64,000 bases of DNA from Lepeophtheirus salmonis. Its lineage: Eukaryota > Arthropoda > Copepoda > Siphonostomatoida > Caligidae. The notes below the pieces were generated by a model. It was given only the letters and a program-made list of their open reading frames with translations. It was not told the DNA's origin and searched no databases. This document shows positions 23,700 to 35,600 of the stretch, one piece after another; the first letter of the stretch is position 1; the number at the start of each line of letters is the position of its first letter. The DNA lies in NCBI RefSeq assembly GCF_016086655.4, contig NC_052136.2:38200866-38264865 (forward strand), given 5' to 3'. Made by a program: the position numbers and the translations under genes.

Positions 23700-24130
23700 T
23701 CCCAATTTAAAAAAATAACCGGTGAGCTAAAAAATACTAACGATTAGCATAACTTGTGATGCTAATTAACCTTTAAGGCCTCCATGATGTCTTCAGGCGT
23801 CACTTTGGTTGGTCTCCCACTCTTGGGGTTGTCCTTAAGGTTGTCCCCATTAGCCAACCCTTTGCTTACCCAACAAACTGTGGTTTTACTGACTTTTAAG
23901 GCCTTATAATGTCCAAAGTGGTCCTCCTGGTGTGGATTACATTGTCTATGATGTCTCTTTTTGCCTCCATCGCAACATATACGGAATTTTTGTTTACAAC
24001 CATGTACATCAATCAAAGGCTTAGAATCGAAGCTTTTAAAAAATAAATCAGAATTTAAAGATATAATCAACAACACCTATTCAAAACTGTATTTTTAGAC
24101 GGTATCATTACTTTTTCTACACCCAGTAGA
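23700..24130 (-). mobile_element. Tc1-like element, N-terminal piece with right terminal repeat
   Basis: The reverse strand encodes YKALKVSKTTVCWVSKGLAN then GDNLKDNPKSGRPTKVTPED (about 23790-23920), the paired-like helix-turn-helix and GRP-type linker of Tc1-like transposases. Upstream lies CNPHQEDHFGH. The 24089-24129 end (TTTTTAGACGGTATCATTAC, CTACACCCAGTAG) matches the orphan terminal repeats at 13.3 and 17.2 kb. The catalytic part is absent. Confidence 0.65.
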
Positions 24131-24135
24131 TGATA

Positions 24136-24995
24136 TTAAAAAGTAATATCTGGAAGCCTATTTAATTTATTTTTTATTCAAATTGAAAAAAGGTTTTGAT
24201 ATTAAATATTTAACAAAAACATAGTAGAGTTAAATTGTATTTATCTACGCCATGTAAAATAGTCATATTTTAAAATTGCGCAATTCGGTATTAGAGTTTA
24301 TAAATAATTTACTTCGTTTAGGAATATACGTAACAATCCTCTCATAGTATATATAGTAAAAAGAGCAGTATTCAAAATATAAATATTCCTACAAACAAAT
24401 ATATGTCAAGCCATTTAAAATAAACATTGTGCAGTAATCTATTTCTTTCTTTTTTCATTCAAAATGAAGATAGATTTTTATATTAATTCAAGATATTTAC
24501 ATATTAATCTTGTTAAAAGTTTTGTTATATGTAAGTATAACTAATTTTATAATCTTTTTCACACAAGGAAGATTCATTTTTAGGTTTGAAAATATTTATA
24601 TCTGTATAGTTCAATTATATTTTCCATCCTCTATTTTAATGTTGTTCCATGGTAGATAACAAAGTTGGAGCATTAAAATTTATTGCCAATCAGTATTGTG
24701 ACAATACTAATATTGATATCGGTATTTCGATACTTTTTTTTAACTAAAGCTAAAACAAAAATGTCGTTCAGAAGATAAACTTACAAAGTGTAAGGACATT
24801 AGGATAATGGAAAATATATTTTTTTTTAGCTTGTCAAGGTTATTTGATATATGGTTTATCTAGGCGTATTTTTTTAATGGCTTTATTTTACAATATTATG
24901 TATAAAAAAATACAGGATAATAAATTGAGAAATTACATTTGTTAAAAATATAAATAAACACATATTTATTCTTACTTACGCAATCGACCACTTTT
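24136..24995. other. AT-rich spacer, no gene seen
   Basis: No coding similarity. The sequence holds T runs and A/T-rich words only. Confidence 0.35.
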
Positions 24996-24999
24996 TGTC

Positions 25000-25830
25000 A
25001 TCAAAACATTATTTTATTCAAATGAACCTGACGCAGAACCAGCAGAATGGGAATGTTCAGTTAATTCCAGACGAAAAATCCCGTGGTGTCATTTTAAGCT
25101 CATTAAAGTTACAAAGTCGTTATGGGTAGGACTTGAAGAAGTTTCAAGAAACAAGAGAATTCAAAACGGCAATCTTGAAAGGTCAGCAGTGATCAAAAAG
25201 GATGCCAAAGATTATCAAGGCCTTGAGGGAAAAGATCCAAAGGAATGGCTAAAGGTACATCTAGATCTTAGCAATGGACCACAGCATGGTCCAAATCCTT
25301 ATATTATGGACCAAATGGTTTTTCCGAGCACTGGCAAATTCATTATGCTACAAATACTTTCTGTGGCCACAATGAAAAAAGGTTGGATCGAGTTACTGAG
25401 TTGTAAAAAAAAAAAAGATAAAGCAGGCACGGTGTCAATCCTTGTTTTCATGGATGAGAAAAATTTCACCTTTCCAAAATGACCTTATATGGAAAACGGA
25501 TGGAAAAAGTTATGCCAAACGTTTGAAAGATCACAAGAAAGGCCAAACTCGAGCTTGGGAACGAGCCTTGGACCTTCTGTCGAGATGGATCTCCCTCATA
25601 CACCACCAAGATCATGCAAGACTGTCTCAAACTGAATTTTTCAAGCTTTTGGTCGAAGTAAGAATCTCCTCCAAGCTCCCCAGATTTAAATTTGATGGAT
25701 TACTCTTTGCAGTGCATTCTTCAGGCAAAGGTATGTGCAATGCCTCGTCCGATTTACTTGTGGGCACATGATTACATTGTCAGCCATTTATGTGTTTGGT
25801 CACTTTACCTAGTACATCTATTCTGTTATA
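25000..25830 (+). mobile_element. Tc1-like transposase, decayed copy
   Basis: The forward strand reads ERSAVIKKDAKDYQGLEGKD in the N-terminal part. FMDEKNFTFPK (about 25450-25482) follows, with the first catalytic Asp in the DEKxFT context. SPSYTTKIMQDCLKLNFSSF (about 25590-25649) is a degraded QDGAPxHT region. SPPSSPDLNLMDYSLQCIL (about 25671-25728) is the intact third block, PPSSPDLNPxDY. The region between the first and second motifs is shortened and frames shift, so the copy is dead. The third motif is the clearest evidence. Confidence 0.75.
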
Positions 25831-25834
25831 CCAA

Positions 25835-26390
25835 ACATCACAAGGAAAAACAGCTCATCAAATGTTGTTTGAATTAGTATTTAGCATAATTGATAAAATT
25901 CAGTAAATAACATAAAAAAATAGTTTTTTTTCTTTTACTCTCATTAGTAAAATGAAAAGTTTATTTTTATTTTTTTTTTGCACTTAGCATTATTTTTTTC
26001 TCAATAATTAATGTATAAGGCTTTTACATACATACTCGTATCTATTTACTTCAAATGTAAATATTGTAAAATACATCACACACTTACTAAGTGAAAGCAA
26101 ATAAATGTATACATAGACTCTTGTTATTTTTTCTCCCTCTCAAACAAATTTATCTAATTTAACAAAAAAAAAAAATACTAGATGACATATTTAAATAAAT
26201 AACAATAGTGAAAAGACTCATCTGTCATACTTCTTATCTACTGGGTGGAATCTTAAAAATTACACACTATATGATGTTTTAGAACTGTACGTAATTGTAT
26301 AGATTGCCATGTATCTCAAGTACCTACTGCTTTTTGATTTACCTTAAATCGGACGTGAAAAGTCAAAGCAGTGAGATTCCATGCTTAGTC
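25835..26390. other. AT-rich spacer, no gene seen
   Basis: No gene similarity between the two forward-strand Tc1-like copies. It contains T-rich and A-rich runs around 25915-25980 and 26160-26176. Confidence 0.35.
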
Positions 26391-26394
26391 CATT

Positions 26395-26990
26395 AACTCA
26401 TCTTCGTGTAGATCAAAATCCAACAGAGATGGCAAGGCTGACGGTAATGACTTGTAATACCATCTGCAATGTTAAGAAGGGGACAAACCACAATGAGATC
26501 CCATTATTAATATAGATGCCCCGAAGGACGCTATCAAAAAGGACCCAGCCAAGTCTCTGCACACCCATGTCATATGTATCTAAGTTTTCAATGCCAACTT
26601 GCTTCCTTGGGCCCTGACAAATTTATCCGATGGGAACGTCATCTTTCAGAAAGATGAGGCCCCCGCTCATACTGCAAAAATTACTCTGACCTCCTAAGCT
26701 AACAATATCGTTTTCTGGGGCAAGAGAATGTGGCCACCATACAGTCGGGATGTCCGTCCCTTCGAATTTTATTTCTGGTCCCAAATCAAGAGGAATACCT
26801 GTAGTTTCTGTCATCCGAACGTTAAAGCCATCAAGGCCTCTATCGACGAGGAGTGGGATGCCATAAAAATTAACTTAATTTGCAATACTTGCATCCCTTT
26901 TCGCAAAAGGCTTGTCGCCAGTTGTGAGGCCAATAATGGTGGAGTAAAATACATCAATTTCACATTGGCTGTGTATTAGAAAAGAATTAA
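26395..26990 (+). mobile_element. Tc1-like transposase with internal deletion
   Basis: It opens with NPTEMARLTVMTCNTICNVK (about 26420-26479), a Tc1/IS630-type helix-turn-helix, then DAPKDAIKKDPAKSLHTHV. It jumps directly to GNVIFQKDEAPAHTAKITL (about 26633-26689), where DG of the second catalytic motif is DE. The third block is degraded to KRMWPPYSRDVRPFEFYFW (about 26722-26778), followed by HPNVKAIKASIDEEWDAI and ANNGGVKYI, the family C-terminus. The first catalytic Asp region is deleted. Confidence 0.75.
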
Positions 26991-26994
26991 TTAA

Positions 26995-28745
26995 GATTTT
27001 TTTAAACGTATAATTCAATAATGGCAGGCTATTTTCTTTTTGTTTCCAAGTGTGAAGATTTCAAGTTTCCACCCGGTATAGAGTGGACGGTGTCTGATGT
27101 TCTCAAATTTTCCTTGTCAACAGGGAGAGTCAAGCTCATTTTATACTTAAAACATGTAAAAACTTGAATACAAATAAAGCTATCAGCTTATTGTTTTTTT
27201 ATAATAGTAAATGTTATTAAGTTGTTATAACTTTAATAACTGGAAAAAGCCTTTATAACTCAGTTTAATATATTTGCTTACTTAATCTTAGTGTCTATAA
27301 ATTTAAATGAATATCTCGGTCTAGGAATAACTTTCTATCTTTAACCCTCCGTTAGTGAAGTTTGATATTATAAACCATGAGATTGACAAAAATGATTGTA
27401 ATTTTTTTTTGTACACACGTACAACTTTGAATAAAGATCTATTTTAAACTGCATGGAAGTCATCCAAACAACTATTTGAAATAAAAAATAAAACCAAAAC
27501 ACACTACATTATCAAATTAAACGAAACACCATACTCAAAAAATTAAAAATAAACATTAAATCATCCTTGAACTGATCGTCATTTGTGTTTGTCTTTGTTG
27601 GCGTAAATATGTTTTTATATGTATAAAAACATATACAGTATTGGGTTCGAGTACGTGTAAGTTTGTACAAAATGATGAAAACTTTCGTAGTAAAAACATT
27701 AATTTCATATTGATGGAGACCCATCTAAAAAAAAAGAAAAGTGTTTTCGATATAAAATAACTCCATACGTACATTAGACTATGAGAGAAACCTTGTTTCT
27801 TTTATCTCTTGTGCCTTTACAAAAATGATTGTTATTCCTTTGAATCAACAATTTATCGCCAATAATATTCAATATGCTCTTGAAACAAAATTTTGATAGT
27901 GTGCAAGTATTTATTTGTCCTGATAATGTCATGTTTAGGATTTATTAGTATATTTTACCCTTTTTCAATTGAGATTTAGTGAATTTAATTATCTGTTTTG
28001 TATTAAAAATTGTTCCTTTGTTGTACTATTGAATTTCTAGGATTATTTTTCTATTTTTGTTCAGTGACTGAGTCATACATCAGCACTCAAAATTATTATA
28101 ATTAGGTAATATTTTATATTATATATAATACACGCCACATCATCTAAAACGGATGGGTACTAATTTGATTAAGGAAATTTGCAATAAGAAATGAATATTT
28201 AAAAAAAAACTTTTGTCAAAAATGAAATTTTATGTTTTGCTATAAGAATAATAAAAAAACTTAACTATTATAATAGTTCAACTGTTAATAATATGATAAT
28301 ATATGTTATACTTACATTTTTTACCCCGTTAACTCATGGCATTATTAAAAAAGCTCACTAACGAAAGCTTTTGAAATAACCCCTCATGGTCAGCTAGACA
28401 ACTTTTAATTAATTTCATGAAATTTTGATTAACAAATATTATTCGAGTAAAGACTACATTTCAATTTTGAAGAAAATATTGAGAAATCCACGGATGATTT
28501 CTAGAAATTTTTAATAGAATTTTTTTAAATTATTGTTACACATTTGGATGAAACACCATGTGAAGTCTATTAAATAAATAAACTATACATCTGTTATATT
28601 TTATTTTTATATTTCTACCAGTGACGATAAAAAAAGCTTATAAAGGTTAACTTATATTTAATGCTTATAAAATATAAAAATTACCATTCTTAATAAAAGT
28701 GAATAATTTAAAATACAAATATATATATTTTTTTAAATAACGTGA
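26995..28745. other. Spacer, no gene seen
   Basis: TTTCCAAGTGTGAAGATTTC and TTTCCACCCGGTATA near 27045-27080 may be the outer end of the preceding Tc1-like copy. Two overlapping reverse-strand frames (27512-27774) have no similarity to known proteins. Confidence 0.35.
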
Positions 28746-28749
28746 TAGT

Positions 28750-30720
28750 ACAATGAAAAAAAAACAACATAATAAAGTAAACCACAAATGTAAATTATTT
28801 ATACGTATATCGTATATACACGTGTCAAACATAAAAGAATTAATTAAAAATCACTTGAGGTCAACCTCACTTCCTGGCGAAAGCAAAAAGGTATTGTATT
28901 CCAAATACTTGTCGAGCCGTAAAAAAAACAAAAAAAAAAAACTATGCTTAAGATGGCAATCTTTGGTTTTGGTTGGTAGATCGTATTGAGAGTCTCGTTT
29001 TGTGGAAGAAATAGCCTTTATTGAGTATTCAGGATGGGGCAGATAGGTTTATATTTTTGTTTAAAATTCAATGTAGCTTAATTATATCTTTAATAGCACG
29101 TCTATGAGACAAAGTGATGAGGCCTAGTCTTTTGGTTTTGCCTTCATAGATCTCGTTATCTCCCAATGACGGAAAAATGACACAAACCTAGCTTGCACCT
29201 TTTTTAAGGACTTAATAAAGTGGTTTCTTGAAGGATCCCAGATCTCAGATCCATACATTAAAATCGGGAGGACATAAAGTTTTACCATAAACTAAAGGTC
29301 ACGAGTTTAAGCTTCCTTTAATAATTCTTAAGTTTCGATTGGCCTTCCTATAATGTTGTGTATATGGCTCTTAAATTTCATATCACGAGAGATGTAAACT
29401 CCTAAGTCTAAGTAATAATCTACCACCTTAAGACTTGGGTGGATAAACTCTTTTTTGGAGAAAAGAAGAAATAAACATTTATTTACCTTTATAGGCATTC
29501 TCCAAGTAACACTCCAGTTCATACATTTGGTATAGACATCAATGACAGAGTTTAAATCAAAACTGATAATTTCCGCGTATAAAAATGTATATTCTGAAAA
29601 ATTATCTACTAAGTAGTTAATGTAAATACCTTGCGGAGCAGATGAAATAACGTCAAAAGGCTCAGAAATAGTGGAATTGATCACTACACTCTGTATCCTA
29701 TTCATCAGCCAGGAATTGAGCAACTGGAACAACCGACCTTTAATAGTGATGTTAGACAATTTAAAGAGAAGTTTTCCATGAGAGAATTTGTCCAAGGCCT
29801 TACTGAAATCAAAGTATATAACAACACAGCCAAGGTTACAGTTACGACGACTGACGATACCATCCCAGAAAGAAATTAGCTACAAGACACACGACATATT
29901 AGGACAGAATCTGTGTTGCCTTCTAGAAATAAGTTTATTATTCTCAAGGAATGGTTGAAGCTTCTGGTTAACGATCCGCTCCTTATTTTACCGACATAGC
30001 TAGTAATAGATATAGGTTTGTAATTAAAAGGATCAAGAGGATCTCCCTTCTAAACTACAATGGCTATTTTCCAATCATTTTCCACATATCCACTTTGAAA
30101 ATAAAGATTAAAGAGCATAGATATAGTGAAGTCAATACTAATAACAATTCTTTTCAAGAAGATGGTGTTAATTCTGTCAGGACCAGTGGAGAAAGAGGAA
30201 CAGATATTTATAGTTACATTACGAACTTCTTCAAGAGAAAATAAACATTCAGAGAGGGACGGAGTCCCAGGATTCATATCAATAGGATCCTCAAGAACTC
30301 AATTTAATTCGGGTTGATAGACTGATGCAAAATACGTGTTAAAGAAAGAAACTATGCCAACATTATTTAAGATGAGTAGACCTTCATTATTTTGTATCGA
30401 ACCAATTACACTTACCAGACCCTACTCTCTTCTTCATGATATATGAGTAAAGAGGTTTCATATTAGAATGAGAAAGTATTGATTTTAGTTCAATCTCATT
30501 TTAGTTCTATTTTTTCTCATAAGTTGGATATTTTTTGTAGCAAAGTAGATTATCTTGGCATAGTTATTTCTTATTAATGTCCAGGCAGTCTCAACATTGT
30601 TTGAGTAGTGGGAAGAGGTTAAATGTCCAACCCAGTTAATTTAGCGAAGTATTTTATTTATTGAGAGATAGTCATCCCAGGTAAAATCAAAGTATTCTCT
30701 AGATCCCTCTATTATCGAAT
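28750..30720 (-). mobile_element. Non-LTR retrotransposon (Jockey/CR1-like) reverse transcriptase, decayed
   Basis: The reverse strand shows a reverse transcriptase in order. It begins with the pre-RT text SLFNTYFASVYQPE-like near 30320, then SLEEVRNVTINICSSFSTGP and DRINTIFLKRIV. DWKIAIVV and DPFNYKPISITSYVGKI (about 30000-30050) follow. YFDFSKALDKFSHGKLLFKL (about 29760-29820) holds the first catalytic Asp block. VVINSTISEPFDVISSAPQG precedes the place where the YADD motif should be, which now reads FLYAEII. IKVNKCLFLLFSKKE, DLGVYISRDMKFKSHIHNI and a C-terminal region follow to about 28870. No endonuclease domain was seen. The active-site loss and many stops make it inactive. Confidence 0.8.
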
Positions 30721-30879
30721 AGTACCAAATAAAAAAAATACACTCATGGAGACTGTGTCTTAGGGAGTATCTTATTTTTTATTTTGTTGAAATGTCGAAG
30801 TCGCCGACTCAAAATCTGTTCCTTTTGTTAAAAAGCTTGAGCAAAATTGAACAGTGTTTATAGGTAGCTAAACGACTTC

Positions 30880-31330
30880 AAAGTTTTAAAGACTTCTTGA
30901 GACCATTATAACTTATACATCAACCATAGTGATAAGGAATACCCATATTATAGAAAAACATTCCTTCTTTATTAAGTAAAAAACACCTATTTCAAAAATA
31001 TGCATCTCCAAAGATTTTAGTTCAATTTTGTATTTTTTTGAGGGATCTCATTTTTAGTGGGTGAACTAGTAATAGACTAAATGCTCTTAATATTGTTTAC
31101 GATTAAAATGTCTTCATAATGACGTCATACCCCATAATCAGTAATAATTATTATTAATTTGTAACATAATACCGCACTTCGCACAAATTCAAATAAAATA
31201 ATTATTAATTAAGTATATTTTAAATATAAAAATTATCTACTCATCATGAATGGATCTCTTCATTGTTTCAATCCTGGAATCTCCTTCCCCGATGAAGGTG
31301 TCACTCTTTTATAAAGCCTGGCAGTTTTCG
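30880..31330. repeat. Partial relative of the 43-kb foldback element
   Basis: TTATAACTTATACATCAACC, AATATGCATCTCCAAAG, GAGGGATCTCATTTT and ATTATCTACTCATCATGAAT line up with the inner left arm and the centre of the foldback element at 42830-43821. Only one arm appears here. A CRE palindrome (TGACGTCA) sits at 31120. Confidence 0.5.
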
Positions 31331-31334
31331 TCCC

Positions 31335-33270
31335 TCGTGGAATACGGAGTTCCAAATAAAACTAAGAGTATCTTTTGAGATGGATGATCAAGTTAGAAGC
31401 ATCTTACTTTGTTCATAATTCTTTGAGAACATAAAAGTCTAATTCTTCAGGCCTTCGTAAATGAAGAATGATCTAGGGCTTTATAAACTGTCAAAGTAAA
31501 ATTGCATTTAAATTTCAAATTGTTGTATATTTTTTTTTTAAGTTATAACTTCGGATTGTAGTAGTACTTAATTAACAAATTATTATATTTCACATTTATA
31601 GCATTTCAGTTTAATCTATATATAAAAGGATGTCTTCCTTGTTTCAACTGTTGAATATATTCATAGTAATATAATTTGGATTGTAATTCATTTTATACAT
31701 TTTTTTAAATTTCAAACAGTAATAATATTTCCTAGAATAAATTAAACTATCTTGAAAAAGTTATGAAAAAAACAGCTATATCGTGAACTGCTTTCAAGAT
31801 AATTGAGAAAAAAATTCACTTAAAAAAAAAAAAGCAATTTTCAAAATTTTGAGACCGTTGAGATACCTTTAAACATTGCTTAATTTTGATCAAACTTTTT
31901 AAATGTATTTTCTTATCAAAAAGAACGGAATTAAATCTGGCAACATGGACATTTCAACAAAATAAAAAATTAGAAATACCCTAAGGGTAAAGGATTGGGA
32001 TGTAATTCATATTTGACTCAATACATAGTTCCCAGACAATATTATGAAAACGTCAAATAGTATATAGTGGGTACAGTATATTTAGATTCTTATACTAAAT
32101 CATTTATTGTATTGTATTGAATAAATGCAGAGTCAAATTGTTGGTTTTTTAATCGGAACTCACTTTGAGGTGAATATTAGGGGGAGTTTTAGATGAGGAT
32201 AAGTTTTGTTATATATCACATTAAGCCTTTAAATTTTAAAAATGAACTAATTTAATGTATATACATATTACATATTCAATGATAAATTATCAAGAGGAAG
32301 GGATTTGAATTTAATTTGGTATTTGGTATTAATGACAGTAGATTAGCTTAGAAATGAAATTTTAGATCTATAACTTAATTTATGTAAATTTGAGTTTTAA
32401 GGCCTTAAATATGAAAGAAATATGATTTTAACGAATATTTGAGTATTAATAGATTGTTATTGTAATTAAAGGCAAGTATTTTCTATCACTGCAAAGCTAT
32501 TAGTTATCTAAAGAAAAATTATTATCAGATTTTTGATATTAGTAAGAAATCTTTTTGAATAAAATTTGCATCAAGCTTATTTCGTAAACTTTTATATATT
32601 TATCTGTTCAAAACAACAATGATTGTTGTTCAAAGAATTGTAGCTTTCTGCCTATCTTTTTGTTCTTTAGCGTATGGTATTCAAACTATTTGACTGATTT
32701 AATGATATCAAAATTTGAAAGTAGGTATATTTTTACCTAGATAAACCCAAAAATGTGAATTTGGATTACTTTGACTTTGGTTTCCTTTTTACAACCTATA
32801 TTTGAGGAAAAATACATATACAACCCTATTTTATTACAAAAAAAATAACTAAATAAAATAGAGATTTTTTTTTAGTAAGTGTCACTTTTATAATTAAATG
32901 AACTTTCAAAATCATTTGAGGCAGAAGAATATAGATCAATATTTTTTTACCATTACTAAGTATGAAAATGTAGCCTAATTTAACATCGCCGTCCCCCCTA
33001 ATCATGGAGAAAGAATACACTATTTTTTTAAATCAGAATGGAAAACTACATCAGAATACCATCTTTTTATAAATTGATTTTTTAATCAGCTCTTTCAATG
33101 GGGGCATTCCGATAGTAAGCCCTTCTGCAGCTCAGAGAGATCCGTATTTCATTTCAGAGGAAGGAACTTTTACTACATTCAATGATAATCAAAACTTGAT
33201 TGAAAATTATTGTTTGCTCATAATATATGGATAGTACCCTGGAGGATTTGTTGGATAGTTCTAATTGTAG
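31335..33270. other. Long AT-rich spacer, no gene seen
   Basis: No coding similarity on either strand across nearly 2 kb. The reverse-strand frame at 32826-33020 is a low-complexity, hydrophobic, lysine-rich stretch without family features. Confidence 0.35.
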
Positions 33271-33274
33271 TTTC

Positions 33275-33400
33275 TTTTGGACTCAGATTAGAATTAAGAA
33301 TTGGCATGGGAGTAATTCTTAACTATGTCGCTGTTTATTTGCTTGTCCCCGCCCCCTCGTTTTAGAAGATTTTATGCTTGTCATGATTATAGTTGATAAT
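33275..33400 (+). repeat. Unnamed dispersed repeat family, partial copy
   Basis: TTTTGGACTCAGATTAGAAT, GGAGTAATTCTTAACTAT and TTTATTTGCTTGTCCCC correspond to the middle module of the family at 23.3 and 44.9 kb. The 3' module is degenerate. Confidence 0.45.
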
Positions 33401-33461
33401 ATTGTGGACAAAAACGCGTGCGAGGAGACAAGGGGAGAAAGACACATGGTATCATTGTTTA

Positions 33462-33502
33462 AAATACTGATGTGATTATCACTGATAATCACATCAGTAT
33501 TT
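33462..33502. repeat. Perfect 19-bp-arm palindrome
   Basis: Arms 33462-33480 and 33484-33502 are exact reverse complements around a 3-nt ACT loop; the core is ACTGATGTGATTATC. Such a perfect hairpin in otherwise decayed sequence suggests a recent origin or a function. Alternatives are a recent inverted duplication or a transcribed hairpin. Confidence 0.75.
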
Positions 33503-33509
33503 ATCAGTT

Positions 33510-34420
33510 GCCTGCTTTATTATGATTTTTGAGGGTGTAACGAAAGTATTTATTAGCAAAATGTTTAATAAAGATATACTACGTATAATTGACTTAGACG
33601 ATTTTTATCCGTTACAGTAGATTTGGAAACGTCACACTCCATGAAATAGTAATTTATTGTGAACCATATTCTCAGAAAAATAACTAATAAAACGACAAAA
33701 TAAGAGTATTTTGAAATATATTTGAAGTTCCAAATTTAAAATAGAAGGCTTAAATTAAATATAATCTACATACTAAAAAATAAACCATCATACATTTAAG
33801 TTAAATATACAAAATTAAACAATTAGAATCATATAACTAATAATAACAATAAATTATAAATACAGAATATTGAAATAATAGATTGATCCAAATAATATCT
33901 TCTTGTTCTAACATCGGAATTCAGTTCAATATGTCATAACTTGAGGTTGCAAAATACAAGCCAGACGTGGAATTTAATCAAAAAGATCATCACCTTTTTT
34001 TCCTTATGTGCAAGTTGCATATACAATTGTGCACAGGATAGATATATTTCTACCGATGAGATTTTAATAATTATTAATAATAAAGTAAATCATAAAATAA
34101 TGTTAGATTTTGATCCATATCTTCTTCCAATCTTAGTAAGAACAGCTTTTAGAATCCCACTTTCATTTATTTCATATTTATCTAAAAAAAGAAAAGTTAA
34201 TCCATGCAGTCAAATTTAACTGATAAGACAATTCAGGCAACCATTCTTGACTTATTGTAGTTTCCTTACATGACATCGTAAAGATTTAGAGCAAAAGCTA
34301 ATTATGTAGTAATGTCCGGCGATATTACTCCTTATTAAGAGCATCCAAAAAGATTTTTTTCTCCGCTATTTATGCTTATATAACACATATATACATAATT
34401 GGTAATTATAATGCTACACC
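33510..34420. other. Spacer, no gene seen
   Basis: A 92-codon forward frame (33941-34219) has no domain I recognise and a composition like its surroundings. It is not called as a gene. Confidence 0.35.
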
Positions 34421-34427
34421 CAATGTA

Positions 34428-34466
34428 ACTACCCCCGTTGTTGTGACCATTTAAGCAGTTGTTTTT
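34428..34466 (+). repeat. 39-bp direct repeat, copy 1
   Basis: It begins ACTACCCCCGTTGTTGTGAC and ends CAGTTGTTTTT. It is identical to 34657-34695. The identity stops abruptly on both sides apart from a following TATGAGTT/AATGAGTT. Confidence 0.75.
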
Positions 34467-34656
34467 GCCTTTTATGAGTTTTCTGAACACCATTTCTTGG
34501 AGCCTATCAACCATAGCCTGATATCAAACATAAGCCTTAAGTGATAAAAAAGTAATATTTACTGACTATGTAATATTGGAAAACCTAATGATCATACCCA
34601 AGTCTTTATGTGAAGAAATTAGTCTCAGACAAACTAGTTGCGAACCATCCAAAGCT

Positions 34657-34695
34657 ACTACCCCCGTTGTTGTGACCATTTAAGCAGTTGTTTTT
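34657..34695 (+). repeat. 39-bp direct repeat, copy 2
   Basis: Exact copy of 34428-34466, offset by 229 bp in the same orientation. The C-run followed by GTTGTTGTGACC is unlike the A/T-rich surroundings. Confidence 0.75.
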
Positions 34696-34937
34696 ACTAT
34701 TTAATGAGTTGTGTATCATAATTCTTGATATGTTTAGCTAAAATAGAATCATATTTTAGGGTTAGATTTAAAAAAAATTGAATACTTACTATTAGATAGT
34801 ACAAAATTCAGAGTTTCATTTCGAAATTAGTAAATATTTTATACTTTTTACTGATAACTTGATCGTCATTTGGTGTGGACGACTCAAAACATTTTTATAT
34901 GTATTTCTATAAATGACATCAGTACCAACATCCTCCA

Positions 34938-35298
34938 TTAATTTAATGATGGCTCCTCGGGAAGGGATAGGTTTACTCGTGTATTTCTCCATAAATTTTT
35001 TGAAAATAGATGATTAGCACTTGATAAGGTTATATTACATGCAATAAGCATCTTTGTGAGATCAGAGTTAAAGTCTGACTTGATGTATTCATCATTAACT
35101 TGATTTTTTAGATGAATATCCATTCTCTTGATATGAGATGAGAATAATGAGTGGCGTGTAATTCTAGATAGGAGACCAAAGACACATTTATTTCGACAAA
35201 TCCGACAAACCATCTGTTTCTCATCTGGTAAGTAATTCCCAAATTCCTGGGCCTCCATTTTCAGAAATCCAGACAGAAGGCGACGTTATTTTAGGCAT
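34938..35298 (-). pseudogene. CGGBP1-like / hAT-type zinc-finger remnant
   Basis: On the reverse strand an ATG at 35298 opens MPKITSPSVWISENG. A one-base shift then leads into EAQEFGNYLPDEKQMVCRIC (about 35200-35259), followed by SRITRHSLFSSHIKRM. The C-x2-C and later H-x4-H arrangement is a BED-like zinc finger. DFNSDLTKMLIACNITLSSA and LPEEPSLN resemble the segment after the finger in CGGBP1-like proteins and hAT transposases, where PDESTLR normally follows. The frame ends at 34938 with no transposase core beyond. It is either a solo CGGBP1-like gene that decayed or the N-terminus of a hAT element. Confidence 0.65.
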
Positions 35299-35479
35299 TT
35301 TATTCAGTTCTCTATCGACTATCACCATCTAATATTATATTAATATTGAATAATAAAGGCGGGAATGATGACGTTCTTGATTGATAGAAGAAGATGTATA
35401 TTATTTAATCAATGATCCCATAAGTATTTCTTCTCTTCTGCTCGCACGCTTTTCTATGCTTACCAAAATTATCACCCTT

Positions 35480-35600
35480 AGTCATGATCTAATGAAACAT
35501 CATGACAGCTACACTACTCTCCGTCAAAACATTCTTCAGGGTTACCATTTTGATTTTTCGGTTCTTCTTTCTAACATGCCCATAATACAAACAATTTTTA
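35480..35600 (+). repeat. Unnamed dispersed repeat family, 3' module
   Basis: GTCATGATCTAATGAAACAT, CATGACAGCTACACTACTCT and CAGGGTTACCATTTTGATTT, followed by TTCGGTTCTTCTTTC, match the same end module at 38.2 and 45.1 kb. Confidence 0.55.

Noticed and set aside
27630..27660. GGGTTCGAGTACGTG resembling a tRNA T-arm
   Set aside because: No A box, acceptor pairing or anticodon arm could be placed around it.
32826..33020. Reverse-strand frame rich in Ile, Leu and Lys
   Set aside because: Typical of translated A/T-rich DNA; no signal peptide or membrane pattern beyond base composition.
33941..34219. 92-codon forward frame
   Set aside because: Composition equals the surrounding A/T-rich DNA and no domain, repeat copy or start context supports it.
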